Shown here: piece by piece, positions 49,001-61,889 of the stretch
Layout: the number at the start of each line of letters is the position of its first letter
How positions within the stretch are numbered: the stretch's first letter is position 1
Source of the DNA: Phallusia mammillata
Lineage: Eukaryota; Chordata; Ascidiacea; Phlebobranchia; Ascidiidae
Reading direction: 5' to 3'
NCBI GenBank assembly: GCA_003260075.1
Contig: QLIY01000234.1
Coordinates: forward strand, 62,001-126,000
DNA: 64,000 nt
The notes under the pieces: model-generated
What the model was told of the DNA's origin: nothing
Databases searched by the model: none
The model's input: the letters and a program-made list of their open reading frames with translations, nothing else
Translations under genes and position numbers: made by a program

Positions 49001-49899
49001 CCCTTCTGCTGTCATTTTACATCATTACGCCACCCTTGTTTACATTTGAAAAAAAATCGACATAATCGCTTTTCAATCTGTCACAGTGATGTAACAATCA
49101 CCAACAATCGAAAGCAGGGAGCGAACACTACACCGCTGTGGTCCGCTCACGAGCCCAGGTTACACGAGTGACGCAACAGTGGGGGTTTGTGGCGAATAAT
49201 GAGCCCATTGTGCAGTCATTGGACGTAGAAGCGTGGGTGGAAAGGAGGTTTTTCGGGATTTTGTATGACAACACATTATGGCGACATGAAAAACCACCTA
49301 ATGAGGAACTTTATACTTTCATGTTACCCAAGAGAAGCTGTACTTTTACCTAATGTACTTAAATATACCTTTATATATGCTGTACTTGAGTGGAAACATT
49401 AATAGTGTTGCAAATTTTAGCTTACTGCAGGGAAAACTCTATGGTATTTTGGGTTTTACAGCCTTGGAAAGGAAATACCCACAATGCAAAGGTTGCGACA
49501 AGAACCAGATTTAATCGTTCTTCACCTAAACTTTACAATTTACGTCACGTTAACGAATAACGATGTCGTATTCATTTTCCCTTTTAACAATATACATCTG
49601 ACCGTTACCATAACAACAATGTCGTCGAAAGCTTTTTAAACAATGGATTTGCCCTAAATGTCAGAGTTTTCCTCGAAAACGGAGCTTAAACCTTAAAACT
49701 GTGATGTAAAGCTGATTCGACAAACGTCCCCTAATTTACAAATGTCGTTGATGGCGATATCTCAAAAAAATGTTAAGGGTTTTTTTCTATGCCAAAACGT
49801 TAAATAAACAGACAAGTTTGCTTCCAGCAGCCAGAGTGAGTGCATTTAGAGAGCTATGCAAAAAAAAACTTAGGTACACAAGACACGGACTTAAAAAGT
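43017..49899. other. Non-coding stretch, no gene supported
   Basis: Open frames here are short, overlap on both strands and have no recognised motif. 43500-44100 and 48400-48700 are richer in G and C and could hold a first exon or promoter. A dispersed repeat copy lies around 47484-47560. Confidence 0.35.
47484..47560 (+). repeat. Dispersed repeat with 27-base identical core, copy 1
   Basis: The core at 47509-47535 begins ccaagccggaaatagctgcg. It is identical to 62147-62173, with weaker similarity on both sides. Confidence 0.65.
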
Positions 49900-50024
49900 A
49901 GCTTTAATAAAAACCAAATAGCTTTCATAAAACCCCCCCCCCAATTGTTTTTGTCGAAACGTCTGTTTAATAAAATGAATACGTTTTATTTTACATCGCT
50001 GGCAATTTGGTTTTTATTAAAGCT
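49900..50024. repeat. 20-base perfect inverted repeat around a C run
   Basis: agctttaataaaaaccaaat at 49900-49919 is the exact reverse complement of 50005-50024. The loop of 85 bases contains a 10-base C run (49933-49942). A directly repeated agctatgcaaaaaaa block lies just outside the left arm and at the end of the right arm. Confidence 0.65.
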
Positions 50025-50576
50025 ATGCAAAAAAACTCAGGATAACCAGAATTTTAGGTTGTATAAAAGTGAGAAAGAATAAAATGGTGTTCTGTATTTT
50101 GCAAGCAGGTAATTGATTCTGCGGCACAAAGCTGCTAAAACGTTTGGCCGAAATCACAGGGCGTGGCCTCGTGGTGATATGGAACAAACCACAATCACAC
50201 GCAGCTGATATTCGACCTTCGATCAGCTTTTAGTCGCTCCTTTACCACTACTAACAGTCCGCTCTGCCAATTTTGAAGGTATAACAAGCACCAGCGGCTA
50301 TAACATCCACTGAAGAGGGACGCCAGAAAGGCTAAGAGAGCTGTTCGACAAATCAGGTGTGTCCCACAAGTTTGTGTGTGGTACATCGTAGTAAAAGTGT
50401 TTAGTACCGTGCGCACACCACAATGTGACAAGCGTTTCTTATTCCTGTTGTAAAACACGTTTTTGTCTGGCTGTAATTGGTGGTTTTCAGTGTCACTATG
50501 CCGCAATGTCATACAAGGCAACATTTAACCAAACTTTTGACCTAATTGATTTTACGAAACTGATGTGCCATAATTG

Positions 50577-50768
50577 TTAGAAACTTTGGAGTCCAAAAAT
50601 AGGTAGTTTAAAGCGGTAACTTTGAAACGCACGGGTGTAGATTCACTAGAAACACCCACTAAAAGCGATTTTTTTTCTTTTTTTTTCTTTTTTCTAATTC
50701 AATCTCCCCCCCCCCGTTAGAAACTTTGGAGTCCAAAAATAGGTAGTTTAAAGCGGTAACTTTAAAAC
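50577..50768. repeat. Allele-like duplication at a C run
   Basis: About 52 bases starting gttagaaactttggagtcc recur after 10 C (50706-50715). Beyond that the left copy carries extra sequence that the right copy lacks. Confidence 0.65.
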
Positions 50769-50944
50769 GATTTTAATTGTCCAGCTGATAATTGAATAAT
50801 CAGTTCAACTTTGTTACAGAAAACAACACTTAAAAAATAGATAAAATTTGCATTTTTTGTTGTTTTGATACTGTTATTGCTGTAGGACATCCTGTCACGA
50901 CCGACCTATATATGAAAACTATATGGATATCTCATATTAATTAA

Positions 50945-50989
50945 CAAACACATAGTGGGCCACGGTCCACCAAAGGTTGGGAACCACTG
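50945..50989. mobile_element. Truncated hAT-type right end
   Basis: It ends aaaggttgggaaccactg, preceded by gtgggccacggtcc like the element at 17671-17986. No left end. Confidence 0.5.
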
Positions 50990-53900
50990 ATCTAGTGAAT
51001 GATTTCAAACAGAATAGAAAATGATTCCCAAAATCTACTTACTAGGATTTATTGCAAAGATTCTTTAGGTATTTTAAAGTTTGTAAAACCCACGGTCTAC
51101 AAAATAAACATTTACAAATTGAAATACAAATGTTTGAACACAGCGATCCTTAACTATTGACAGGAATTCTGACCCAAATCAATCACTTTTAAACTCTCAA
51201 CTGACACCTGGTGGATGGAGTAAAAAACTAAATCCTGGTCGAAAGATGGCGCAGTAGACATCAAATTTCTCTGGTACAAGGGTGTTTTCAGCTTTACAGT
51301 TCATTGAACGGCTTGATGCTGAGTTTAATACGTTGTACAGGGGTGGATTCCATTAATGGAGTAACGACCGTATGCTTGGCTGACTCAAGCATTTTACAAG
51401 TTAGTTTTGGTAGATTGGAGGGGGTCTTTGTTATTGATTTATAAAACAACCGTCCGAAGACATTACAAACATTCCAATAGACTCAATCGACATAAAAATA
51501 CGCCTTGTTTCAATTTGTGGACAACTTGAAAATCACGTGAGGACAGAATTTTGTCCAAGATGATTGGAAATAAAAAACGGCGGAAATTCAAAAAACAGTT
51601 TTTTCTAAAATACGAAAATGGAATTTCGATGTCACCGGAAATACCAGCTTATTGTTGCATCTTCCGAACACATCAATGTTTTACCAAAACTATGAACTCA
51701 ACTGTTCGAAATGAGCGCCAAACACAGTTCACACTAGTAAATGTGAAGCCATAGCTCGTCCTTTGTACAAAAAAAACCTAATGGCCCATACGTTGTATTT
51801 GGTCATTTTTCCAACCTCCTTGCGTTGCGCAAAAATATGAAAATATTCCTGACGAGATTTTATTAGTGCATAATTATCCTCAGTGCAAAGAAACGTACAG
51901 TTGTGGTTTTGAGGTAAACCAGATCCGCAATGTAGATCTATTAAAGACTTACGAGGTTAAAAAAATTGCCTGAAGCAAGAAGTGTTAATTAACATGAGAT
52001 GAAAGGGTAATTAAAAACACGTGAATTTAATAATAAATTAAAAAATGTTTTACAACCTTTTCTAACGCACCAACCAACAATATATAAACCTCCTGGGTCA
52101 TGTACATAGAATACCGTTGTGTAAACGTTTCTTTTAATTCAACGTATCGAATGCTCTACATTAGCAGACTGCAAGAAAAACATTTTGTGATTCAAAAGAG
52201 TCGTGATTTTCTCCCCGTGATGAACAATAAGCAGTCACAACAAACCTCTACACCACGACCTATAACCCCTTTTCAACGGCACTCTATAAGAGTAGATAAC
52301 AACCACCTGAATGAGGTCATCGAGCAGGGAACATTGCCCTGAATGTTGAAGTGTTTTGCCGGGTACATGTATTGAAAACATGAAGCGATTCAAGGTGCTG
52401 AACACTCAGCGAAATTGAAACTGTTTGTTTTATTACCTGTGGACTAAACAATGACGGAATTCGCTTTGATAATGCCTGCCTCATTTTAGTTATATTAAGT
52501 TGTTTTAACATCGATAATTTTGGTAGTCTTGTGGGTGGGTGGTGGCTTCCATACGGTAATACACCCCCCCCCCAATGACGGAATTCGCTTTGATAATGCC
52601 TGCCTCATTTTAGTTATATTACGTTGTTTTAAAATCGATAATTTTGATAGTCCTGTGGGCGGGTGGTGGCTTCCATACGGTAATACCCATGGGCTTTACA
52701 ATAATGCCACCTGATTGGCGAAACAATATACAACCACGAAATTGGAACAAGCAACTTTGCAAACAAAAGGCCGACCCATTTTACCCTGTGTTTTTATGCG
52801 GGAAAAAAAGTTATGCTAATAACCCTAGCGAAGCTTAAACACGATATTACGATCGCATAAAGACGTATTAACCAATGTCCTAAATTACCGTAAAATACAT
52901 CTTTCATGTGAAAAGGCAGGTCATTTTTGTGTTATGGCGTTTGACTGGCCAACTGTTTTCAATATTGTTTCACAAGAACTGAAATGAAACAAAGTTTTAG
53001 CTTCCAGCGTACACCGAAAGTGCAAACAAGTAAACACGAGCTGGTATTTAAGCTGCATCGAATTAGTGCATCATTACGTAATCTACTACCAAGATCGCGC
53101 GGTGGCTCCGTGACTTGCAAATACAGGCACGTGCTAAGTAAGCAAAATAGCCTTGAGCTTTTATGCTGTCAATCTCCAGACCTGTAACCTAAGATTGGCA
53201 TGCCTCCATGCTATTTACATTGACCGTTAGCCGACATCTATAAAATCCTTTTTTTGTGTGTTACAAGAGCTGTCATTTACTTTCGTTATTTTACAATACA
53301 AATCTGTGAAAAGAGCAAAAATTGTTACAACAATATGCCAGACAGCAACAGCTTTTAATCTATGAAGTCTGTTTAAATTTTTGTCTAATAATGGATCTCT
53401 ATAGATTGTATAGAGTTCTCCAACTCTTGATATGCACCATCCCATTAGATTAAAAATGACATGTTTTAGTGAAACTTAACTTTTAAACATTGATTTCAGC
53501 ACAGTGGATAACACAACACCTTGGCAGAAACCTTATACATTTCGGTGTCAAATGTTACCTGACGATTTGTGGTGATTCATTGCGCTTCGAACTTCTTTAC
53601 TGTGTTTTGTTTCATCAAGGACTACATTAGATTGACAAGTGACAGCATTGTGACCTAGGGAAAATATTCTTTATTAGTAAATAAGATAAAAGGAACATAA
53701 TACATATCAGTGTGGCCAGCAATTTGACATAAACATTCCCTGTTATACACAAAATGCACAAATTTAAGCCAATGCCAAGCCAATACAGTATACAATACAG
53801 TAAGTGCTATTCAACAGCATTTTATATTCCTTAACCGTACCTCAAAGATACAATTCAATAGCACCTACATGGCATTGTCTTAAAGTGGCAAACCATTTAC

Positions 53901-55144
53901 ATTTAACCTAAAATACAAACAACATTTATAGCACTAAGATGTGTTATATGATATAATGCTCTTTAGTGCAAAATATTCTGCAAAAATGTCAAAACAAAAT
54001 TGTTGCAAGCTGTAGACAGAATGGGGGAAGATTTAAGGCAGAAAAGGGAAGTGGCACTTCCCAATGTGGCAATTTGAAACTGGGCCAGCCTGCTGTTACT
54101 GCATTCTTGTGTGAGGATTTAAACATAAGAAAACAGCTTGGCACAAAATGTTTTTATGTTAAGTAGTTAAACAATAATACAATAGATGGAACTTTTTTAT
54201 ACCTGTTTGGTATGACTACAAGATGTTACAATACATTGTGAAAACGGAATATATTTTGGTGTAAGATCATTGGAAGAAGATTATATAAAATAAGAATTTT
54301 TGTTTTTAGAAAGAAATGTCACAAAAAGTCAATACAGAAAGCTCCATTATCTTTTCAATTTAAAAAGCCAAGAATTGTAATCCCATTGAGTTAATACCTA
54401 CAGATGGCTTATACTCTATGTGGTAAACTACCGAATTGTGATAATTTTCAGTGGTTTTATACATATCACCAACATTTTGTAAATATTGTTGATTCGATGA
54501 TAAGGCATTACTAGCAGAAAAACAACAATAGCGCACACATGCTCATTTATCCTAGAGATTGTGAGATAAATAAAGCCCTAAAGGCACAGCCATAAATTCT
54601 TCTACTCTGTTGCACCCAGTTATTAAAAACACAGTTTGAACTTGTACGATAAAGCCCAATTAAATTCAGAATGTAAAAAATTTCGGCGACCAGAATGTTT
54701 CACTAGATGGTAGGGCATTGTATGTGTGTAAGCAATTGTGTAATGGTTTAAAAATAAAACATGTGCCACAAAGTTGTATAAAATTCCAAGGATTTACGTT
54801 AGCTACTAATCTGGATTTGAAAGTATCAGATTTATTAGCACTAAGTGAAAGTTCTAGAATCCACAACATTGACACTAAAATAGAATTTAAATCTTTGTTA
54901 AGCCACCACCTGTTGGAGCATATAAAAACTTGTTTACCAAAAAGTTTGTGTTCCAGCAGTACTACAGTCATATTTTAAAGCACAAAAAAACAAGGAAACA
55001 CATGTCATGTAATCTTGTTAACTAAAATAATATCCAAATGTGATTGGGTCTTCAAAAACCAAACAAATAATTGAGTTGCCAAAGTATGCAGTCCTGTTTA
55101 TTACCCAAATACATTAAAAACGGAATTATGAGTGTAGTAGAAAC
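50990..55144. other. Non-coding stretch, no gene supported
   Basis: No recognised coding exon. One allele-like duplication lies at 52450-52688; the rest is unremarkable. Confidence 0.35.
52450..52688. repeat. Tandem allele-like duplication at a C run
   Basis: About 113 bases starting caatgacggaattcgctt recur across 10 C (52564-52573) with about five substitutions. Confidence 0.8.
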
Positions 55145-55642
55145 TAGTGATGTACCGAACGATTCGGCCGAAACCGAATATTCGGCGGTTTTGCGGAATA
55201 AATTCGGCCGAATCAACCGAATCATTTATGACGTCACGCGAAGTCGTACGCTACGCGTTTGACATAAAAAAATGTTTATCTACCAGGCAATTAGTGCAGA
55301 ATAGTTGTGTTTCGTCCTCATTTCAGTTCTGTGGGGCTTAAAATTGCCTCAAGCATGATTGGCAACCTGCCAATGAGTTGCTAATTTTTTTGACAACAGT
55401 GGGAAAAACGATAATGTGTTGAAAAAGATAAAAATTGACGCGATTTTCGTTATGTTTGGGCTTTTGAAAGATTTGCGTGGTACCTTAAGCAGAAAAGACA
55501 TGTTTAACGCTTTAAATTTGTGTTCGTAAAAGATTCGGTTTCGGCCGAATCGCAACAAATTATTCGGCCGAAACCGAATCTTTGCAAAAATGACCGATTC
55601 GGCCGAATAAATCCGGCAAACCGAATATTCGGTACATCTCTA
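55145..55642. mobile_element. 498-base non-autonomous hAT element
   Basis: Ends are tagtgatgtaccgaa and ttcggtacatctcta. The 8-base target duplication GTAGAAAC is perfect (55137-55144 and 55643-55650). Both subterminal regions carry many attcggccgaa palindromes. No transposase frame. Confidence 0.93.
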
Positions 55643-55650
55643 GTAGAAAC

Positions 55651-58600
55651 ATAGGCAGAATTTATGTCATTTGTCTGGTTCAACAATTAGTCCGGTCTAT
55701 TTTATCCATACACATCAATGTCAGCAGCTTATTCGAACTGACTTACACAAAGTTTGATTTAAAACTCCAAGTACAAAATGGATTACCCGAAAAAGCATTT
55801 TGACAGCAGAATCTGAAAGAAAACTTCCAATAAATCAAGAGAGCAAGCAGAGGTACAAGAGCATTTGGCAATATTTCCCGTGTTTCCGTTCCTGGCCCAA
55901 AGCGAACACATACCGGAACGCTATTTTCATCACAGCGACTGTTGGGCACCGCCGCAAGTTTTCCGATGCAGCGCTGCGAGTGAATTGATTACCTTAGCAG
56001 CGCGCAACGACACGTAATTGATTGCGCCAACCATGTGATGTGTGATGTAAGACGCGCTACGTCGGGGCAACAACAATGCTAGACGAGTAGAAAGAACAGT
56101 CACGATTTGGCAAAGTGCGCTTTTTCGATGCTTAACGCGCTAATCACGGAAATGTCTGGTCAAGGAATAAAGCCACTAAGGCTGTTAGATGGAAAACAAT
56201 AGCCTTGCGAAACTCCGTACGTCAACAACAAATGGAATTCCAAAAACGCACAGCAACATACAATGGCCGCTACAGTTGCTACGATTTACGCAATAGATCA
56301 AAAAAAGACAAAAAATCTTGTATACCAATAAAATGTGTGTGTCTATTCGACAAGAATTTTGAAATTGCCAAACTGCATTAGTACCAATACATCTTGTCTT
56401 TTTTTTTGCCTTAACATTTAGAGGTGGTCCAAGAAAGATTTTCTTGAAGATATCTTACATATTTAACATAACGTCACCTCCTTTAAACAAATTGGAAAGT
56501 TGTAAAATAAGTTTTATTGCCTACGTGGACTTTTTAAGTTCTTTGAAAAAAACACACAAATAGACTGACAACATTCCTGTTAAAGTCAAGAAATTTCTCA
56601 AACGAACATTTGCGGCCATTTTGTACCGTAGGCTACTTCACAGATTTGATAAACAGACTGCCAGAGAGCTTTTGTATAATACATTCTAATGCAAACGTTT
56701 CAACAATCGCTTTGGCATCATCAGCAGTCAGCCAGTTTTGTTTTTAATCAAGCTCCTTTTCAAGTCTGTGTCTGGTGTTCTTATGTTTTCAGGTTACGAG
56801 GGAACAGCAAAGTCTTTGCTTATAACGCTTGTATGAAACTGAGCCTATTATGCGGTTACGAAAGAAGAGCTTTGCGCGTCATGAACGGTCTTGCGGGACA
56901 ACCGTTGGGCCGCGCAACGCTAATACGGCACAACACACAGCTTGCATCGTAAACTTGCATCACCTGTATCGCCATTTTCTCGACTTGGTTTCGGAATTGC
57001 ACGTGTCGCTGTAGAAGGCTGCGTTCCATTGCGACGAGGTTCAAAGCCGTTACGTTCCTGATTCTCGACGTAATTTGCAGCTTTTGTCAGTACGTCCAAC
57101 GAGGATAACATGCTGGTGTACAGAGCATAATACACCACGTCTTTGCTGCAGATGGTAAAGTGCACTCGTTTAAAGAACTCAAAGCATTTTAATAAAGCTA
57201 TGTGCTGTAGAAAACAGAAAAAGGTAATTTAGTTTGGTTGTTATGCTGGGTTGTATAAAGGTACATTGCACTACACTATCTAAAGCATATGCCATTGACA
57301 GAGCATTTGTACAATTATCACAATGAATACAACGAACTCTTGTAATAGAAAATACGTCAGAACACCACAAAATAAGCTGGTGTATGTGCGGTCTTTAGTC
57401 AAAATAAAGTTACTGATTTGCTGATCTATTCCTGTATTCTCTGAACACAACACACAAAAAACGCCAATGCCAAAACTACGGGAAAATCCACAATAGAAGC
57501 ACTATAATTACTTGTACTAGAACACGACTGCAAGTAAAAGTTGTTCAAAACCGTAACAAAACCCGCGATATTACCAACAATAGTATAAAAAACAACACCC
57601 TAGTATCGTTTAAACAACAACCGCTGGTTACCGTGCTAGTAAAACGAGCTAATTTGGTAAACAACTATTGCAAAGTTTGTACAAATTATGCCGCAATCGC
57701 TACAGTTACGTCCGTTACGCGTATCAAAATTAACATAACACAGAATGCGATAATTTTGATACAGATAGAAACTGTTAGTAGCAGACTGCAAACGCATGGG
57801 CACAAACCATGTTAGAGCAACAAAGTTGATCTAGTGTATCGTTAATTAGGCGGACTTCCGTATTTGCTCTATTGTGCAGTTGTGAACTACTCGTTTACGT
57901 CAGATCGTGACATACGTCGCAACAGCATGTTAACCTCACAGATGATACTTACTGCTACTGGAAGTGGAATCAGACTTGTTTTAGCTAATCCTTCAAACAA
58001 ACAAACAACCAACAAACAACACGTTCGTTTTATCCCAAACACTACAAAACATATCCTAAAACCTACTGTTACTGGCAATAAACTCGTAATCCTTACTACA
58101 CTGTTGCGTTGAAGTGACTTTAAGCAGGAGTGCCGGGCAACCAAATGCCTTTTGTTCGCCCGGTTCCTTATATGGTTAGCTAACCTAAATCGACCGGCCT
58201 AATTTTTTTTAATGTGGCGTGGGAAAGTGCACCTGCGGTGGTATTTGAACTCATGACCTCTGGTTATCTACAGCTGGGGCCTTAAGTACTGGACTACACA
58301 AGACAGGTCAACCTAAAAATGTGACAAATAGTTCAAAAAATGTTTAAACCGGCCTAAAACGCGTTTTGTGTAGCCATTAACTTACTTGACTGCTTATAAG
58401 CAAAGACTGACTGGGCCCACTGTATATTTGGCAATTGTAACACTGTCAGCTACACTTCAAAGATTCTTCATATAACTGTGTCATTTTAAGTCTGTGCTTC
58501 ACTGTACAAGATCTTTCAAAACGTAAAGCTTCTATTTATCAAAGACAGTTTTGAAACAAGCGTGTTGCTAACAGTACGGTAGCTGAACATAAGTGGAAAG

Positions 58601-61600
58601 TTTATCAATCGTTTTAGGAAATGAGCAACTACTGCAATAAATCGTCTAAGCGTCACCGCATGCTGCTCGTCTTTTACCTTCATAAACCAAACCTAAGAAT
58701 CAAGGCCGTAATTTGGTTTCTACAAAAACAACAAAGTATCTTTCATAAAGGCTGAACAGTGTTTCTGCCTTCTACAACTTTCCAAATGAATTTTACACTC
58801 AAAACATTTTAGCACCAGTTTTGCTACTATTGTCTCGCTACAATTTAGCAGTAAGTTAAAACAATCATAGGTACTATTGAAACACTAGCAATAAAAGCTT
58901 AGTGTGCGAATGCGTTGCGAAACACTAAAATCGGCTACATGCTTTACATATTAACACAGAACGACACAGACAAGTACATAACAGGAGTGCTGCGAAAGTG
59001 GACCGTCGTGCGCGCTCAACCGTGACAGCATTAAGTCTTTTCAGCCAGGACAATAGGGCTGGAGCCATCGGCTTGGTGCTCAACCGCGCTACGTCGTGTT
59101 TACCGAGTCCCAAAGGAAATATTGGGGCCGAGCAGCGAGGAGAGGGCACGAGAGTGTACCTGACGACTGTTCAGCGCATTAAAGGCGCACGGTAAGAAAT
59201 CAATGAAGCCTAAACGCGATTTGTTGTTAATTCGGTTAAAAAATCCAACTGGTGTGGTGGAACCTTTTGGCGCCATTTTTTTACTTTACATAGTTGTACA
59301 GCTGTTTCCGTTTGAATGACTCTTGAAGTGCTTTTGTTAGTACATGTTACCAAGCATAAAACTTAACAATACTAAACAAAATGTTGTCTGTTACAGAACA
59401 GTCTTTAAGTTCGGTTTTGATGATTCTAAATAGCAAAGTTTTGCTTATATTGTTGGGACCAAATAACAAATAGTCTCCTAGTGCCCTCTTTAATTCTTGT
59501 AGAAACATTTCAAGTCCGACCAACCACTTGCAGACCATCTAAGTTTTACTTTTAACACACTTTAGGTTAAAGAAACCCAGCTCAAATAATCTCAACCACT
59601 TTTTTCAGTTTTTTAATTTAGGTAGTGCTCAATCCTTTTACTACAGCAAATAACTGCACAAAAATAACATCTAATGAAGAGTACTGTGTCTTCATTTTCC
59701 TAAAGAACAAACCGTTATACTTTTCCAAACTGTTGTGTTAGTAATTGTATTTTGCACAAACAAAAGTTTAGCAACCCAATTTCTCTTCAGAAGCAAGTAA
59801 AGGCTTTATGTCAGCTATCTATACACCAGACAATTGACAAATGAACACAAAAGTGGATTATGGTATACCACATAATAGAAAAAAAAATAACCTGTGAGTT
59901 GACAAGGACGATTTCCAGAATTTTAACTTCACTATAATTGCCGTTAATAATGAAAAGCCTAAAAACTGTATGTTGTAGAAGTAAAATTTCAAATTTAGGT
60001 TTCACACTTGTGATAGAACAGTACTTGACTTTTCGGACAACTGCCTATTGGACAGACTGATTTGAAATTAATAACGTTTTGCTCTCGTGGCATCTTATCA
60101 CAGATAAGCAAACACAGTCCTGCAACTGCACGGTACTTGAACGATTTTGCAAGCTGCCTGGCGCTGGAAATTATTAAACAGGAACTTTGAGATGCAAAGT
60201 CTGTTCGGTCATATTGCTGGATAACACATGGACAGGCTGCCAGCCGAGTGCACGATGTGCTGAGCTTGTCAACTACTTGCTAGCTTTGAAACAGGATGTT
60301 ACAGCCAAACAAAAACGCCGCCCCGGCTGACGTAACTCAAGTGACATGTCTATACTTTGCTATCTTAAATAGGATCACACAAAGGCGTTGTGACATTGTC
60401 GCAAGTCTATTGTTAGGCCAAATACATGTGCTGTTAGTGACAATATTAAACCACGATCCATTCAAGGTACAACAGGAAGTTTACTTGACAATAAAGCAAA
60501 CTTTTGCTTATTACACTAACGGTAAATCTTTTTCGAGCGATCACAAAAACGTTTTTAGGCTTACCTATTATTGCTAACAATATAAACTTGCAACGAAAAT
60601 GATTTTTCCTCATAAACAAGATCACCCCTTTTTAAACATACTAGCCAAGCAAGATGCAAGCAAAAGCAGTTTAAAGTTTCGCCACTTCATGTACTGCACA
60701 AAAGCTCACTCTGTTTGGTTCGTTTAATCTGTCGGATCGTCAACATGCGGTATCAGGCAGTTAACCACGTGGACGCACTGCAGTACTCTGTTTGCATTAA
60801 CGCAGTGCAAACATAACCTAGTAAATGCCTCACTAACCATGTGTATTAACTGTTGCATCAACTTACTATGAAACATGGAGAAATGAATTTACAGTAGCAA
60901 GAGCTTCCTTTTTATTCAGTAGCAAAAAATTCCCTCTAATATCAGGCATTTTAATGTCAACGACCACTGAGTCAGTCTCAGGAAGCGATAATAATAGCAT
61001 TTGCTTCTTTATTTTTACTTCATATTTGGTTGACTGCACGAAGCTCGTTGGCGAACCAGCTACAAGCGTTTTAACCTACAAAGTTAACATGTTCTGCAAA
61101 CGAAATCACTGCAAACACCAGACATCATTAACTGCTTAGCTAACTGAAATAGTGCCTCGTTAGGCTACAGCGCGTTTAATCTATCCCTAGTCGTTACAAC
61201 AAAGACAATAGCAAAGCTGATCGGGTTACAGAGAAGGCTTAAAACGGTAATTAGTCTGCTACAGCTCGCACAACCTTCTGCTGCTATCATCGTTAGGGTT
61301 GAGATCAACAAAATATGGTAATTGAGTGGGTTTTTGCGCGGTTGTTTGTTACAGTGAGGTTTAATCTAAAATCTGTTTCTGCTGTGGTAAACAATTTGTA
61401 TTTCTTGTTATATTTTAACGTTTATCATAGTCAAAATCTATGGTCTATGTAAACTGTATGTGATTTAAATTTTCGGCACCCATAAAATATTTAACACACA
61501 AACAGGTAGTATAAACCGATATACAACGTACAAATTGTAATATAGACCGTTTTTCAGCTTAAATTCAACTTGTGTATGAATAAGGGCACAAGGAGTAACT

Positions 61601-61658
61601 TTGTTAAAAGTTTACGAGATATAGCTGTAAGAAACCTATAATATCCGTTGAGAGATAA
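55651..61658. other. Non-coding stretch, no gene supported
   Basis: No recognised coding exon on either strand, apart from the tRNA-like element at 58228-58300. A short minus-strand frame at 56032-55991 starts with ATG and ends at a donor (AAG|GTAATC), but its phase does not fit the next known VGLL4/Tgi exon. Confidence 0.35.
58228..58300 (-). pseudogene. tRNA-Tyr-like SINE or pseudogene
   Basis: The minus strand reads tagtccagtacttaagg (A-box region), then ctgtagat matching a tRNA-Tyr GUA anticodon loop, then aggtc and the B-box-like gagttcaaatacc. The stems are eroded, so it is not a working tRNA. Confidence 0.55.
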
Positions 61659-61889
61659 AGCGTAAAAAACGTGCGCGAAAAACAACTTGGCTGGAACCTT
61701 CTGTTTCAGATGACGTAATCATACTCTTGGTAAAAACAAAATTTCCAACTACTTGGCTAAGTCATGGCTCCCCCCCCCCAGCGTAAAAAACGTGCGCGAA
61801 AAACAACTTGGCTGGAACCTTCTGTTTGAGATGACGTAATCATACTCTTGGTAAAAACAAAATTTCCAACTATTCGGCTAAATCATGGC
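61659..61889. repeat. Tandem allele-like duplication at a C run
   Basis: About 110 bases on each side of 10 C (61770-61779) match with four substitutions. Confidence 0.8.

Noticed and set aside
55991..56032. Possible first exon (MVGAINYVSLRAAK, then a donor) for the VGLL4/Tgi gene
   Set aside because: It ends in phase 0, while the next known exon needs one carried base. Similarity to the VGLL4 start is too weak.
202..61779. G-quadruplex regulatory elements at the G/C runs
   Set aside because: The runs are pure, of near-fixed length, tied to duplicated flanks and orientation-sorted along the window. An assembly origin explains them better.
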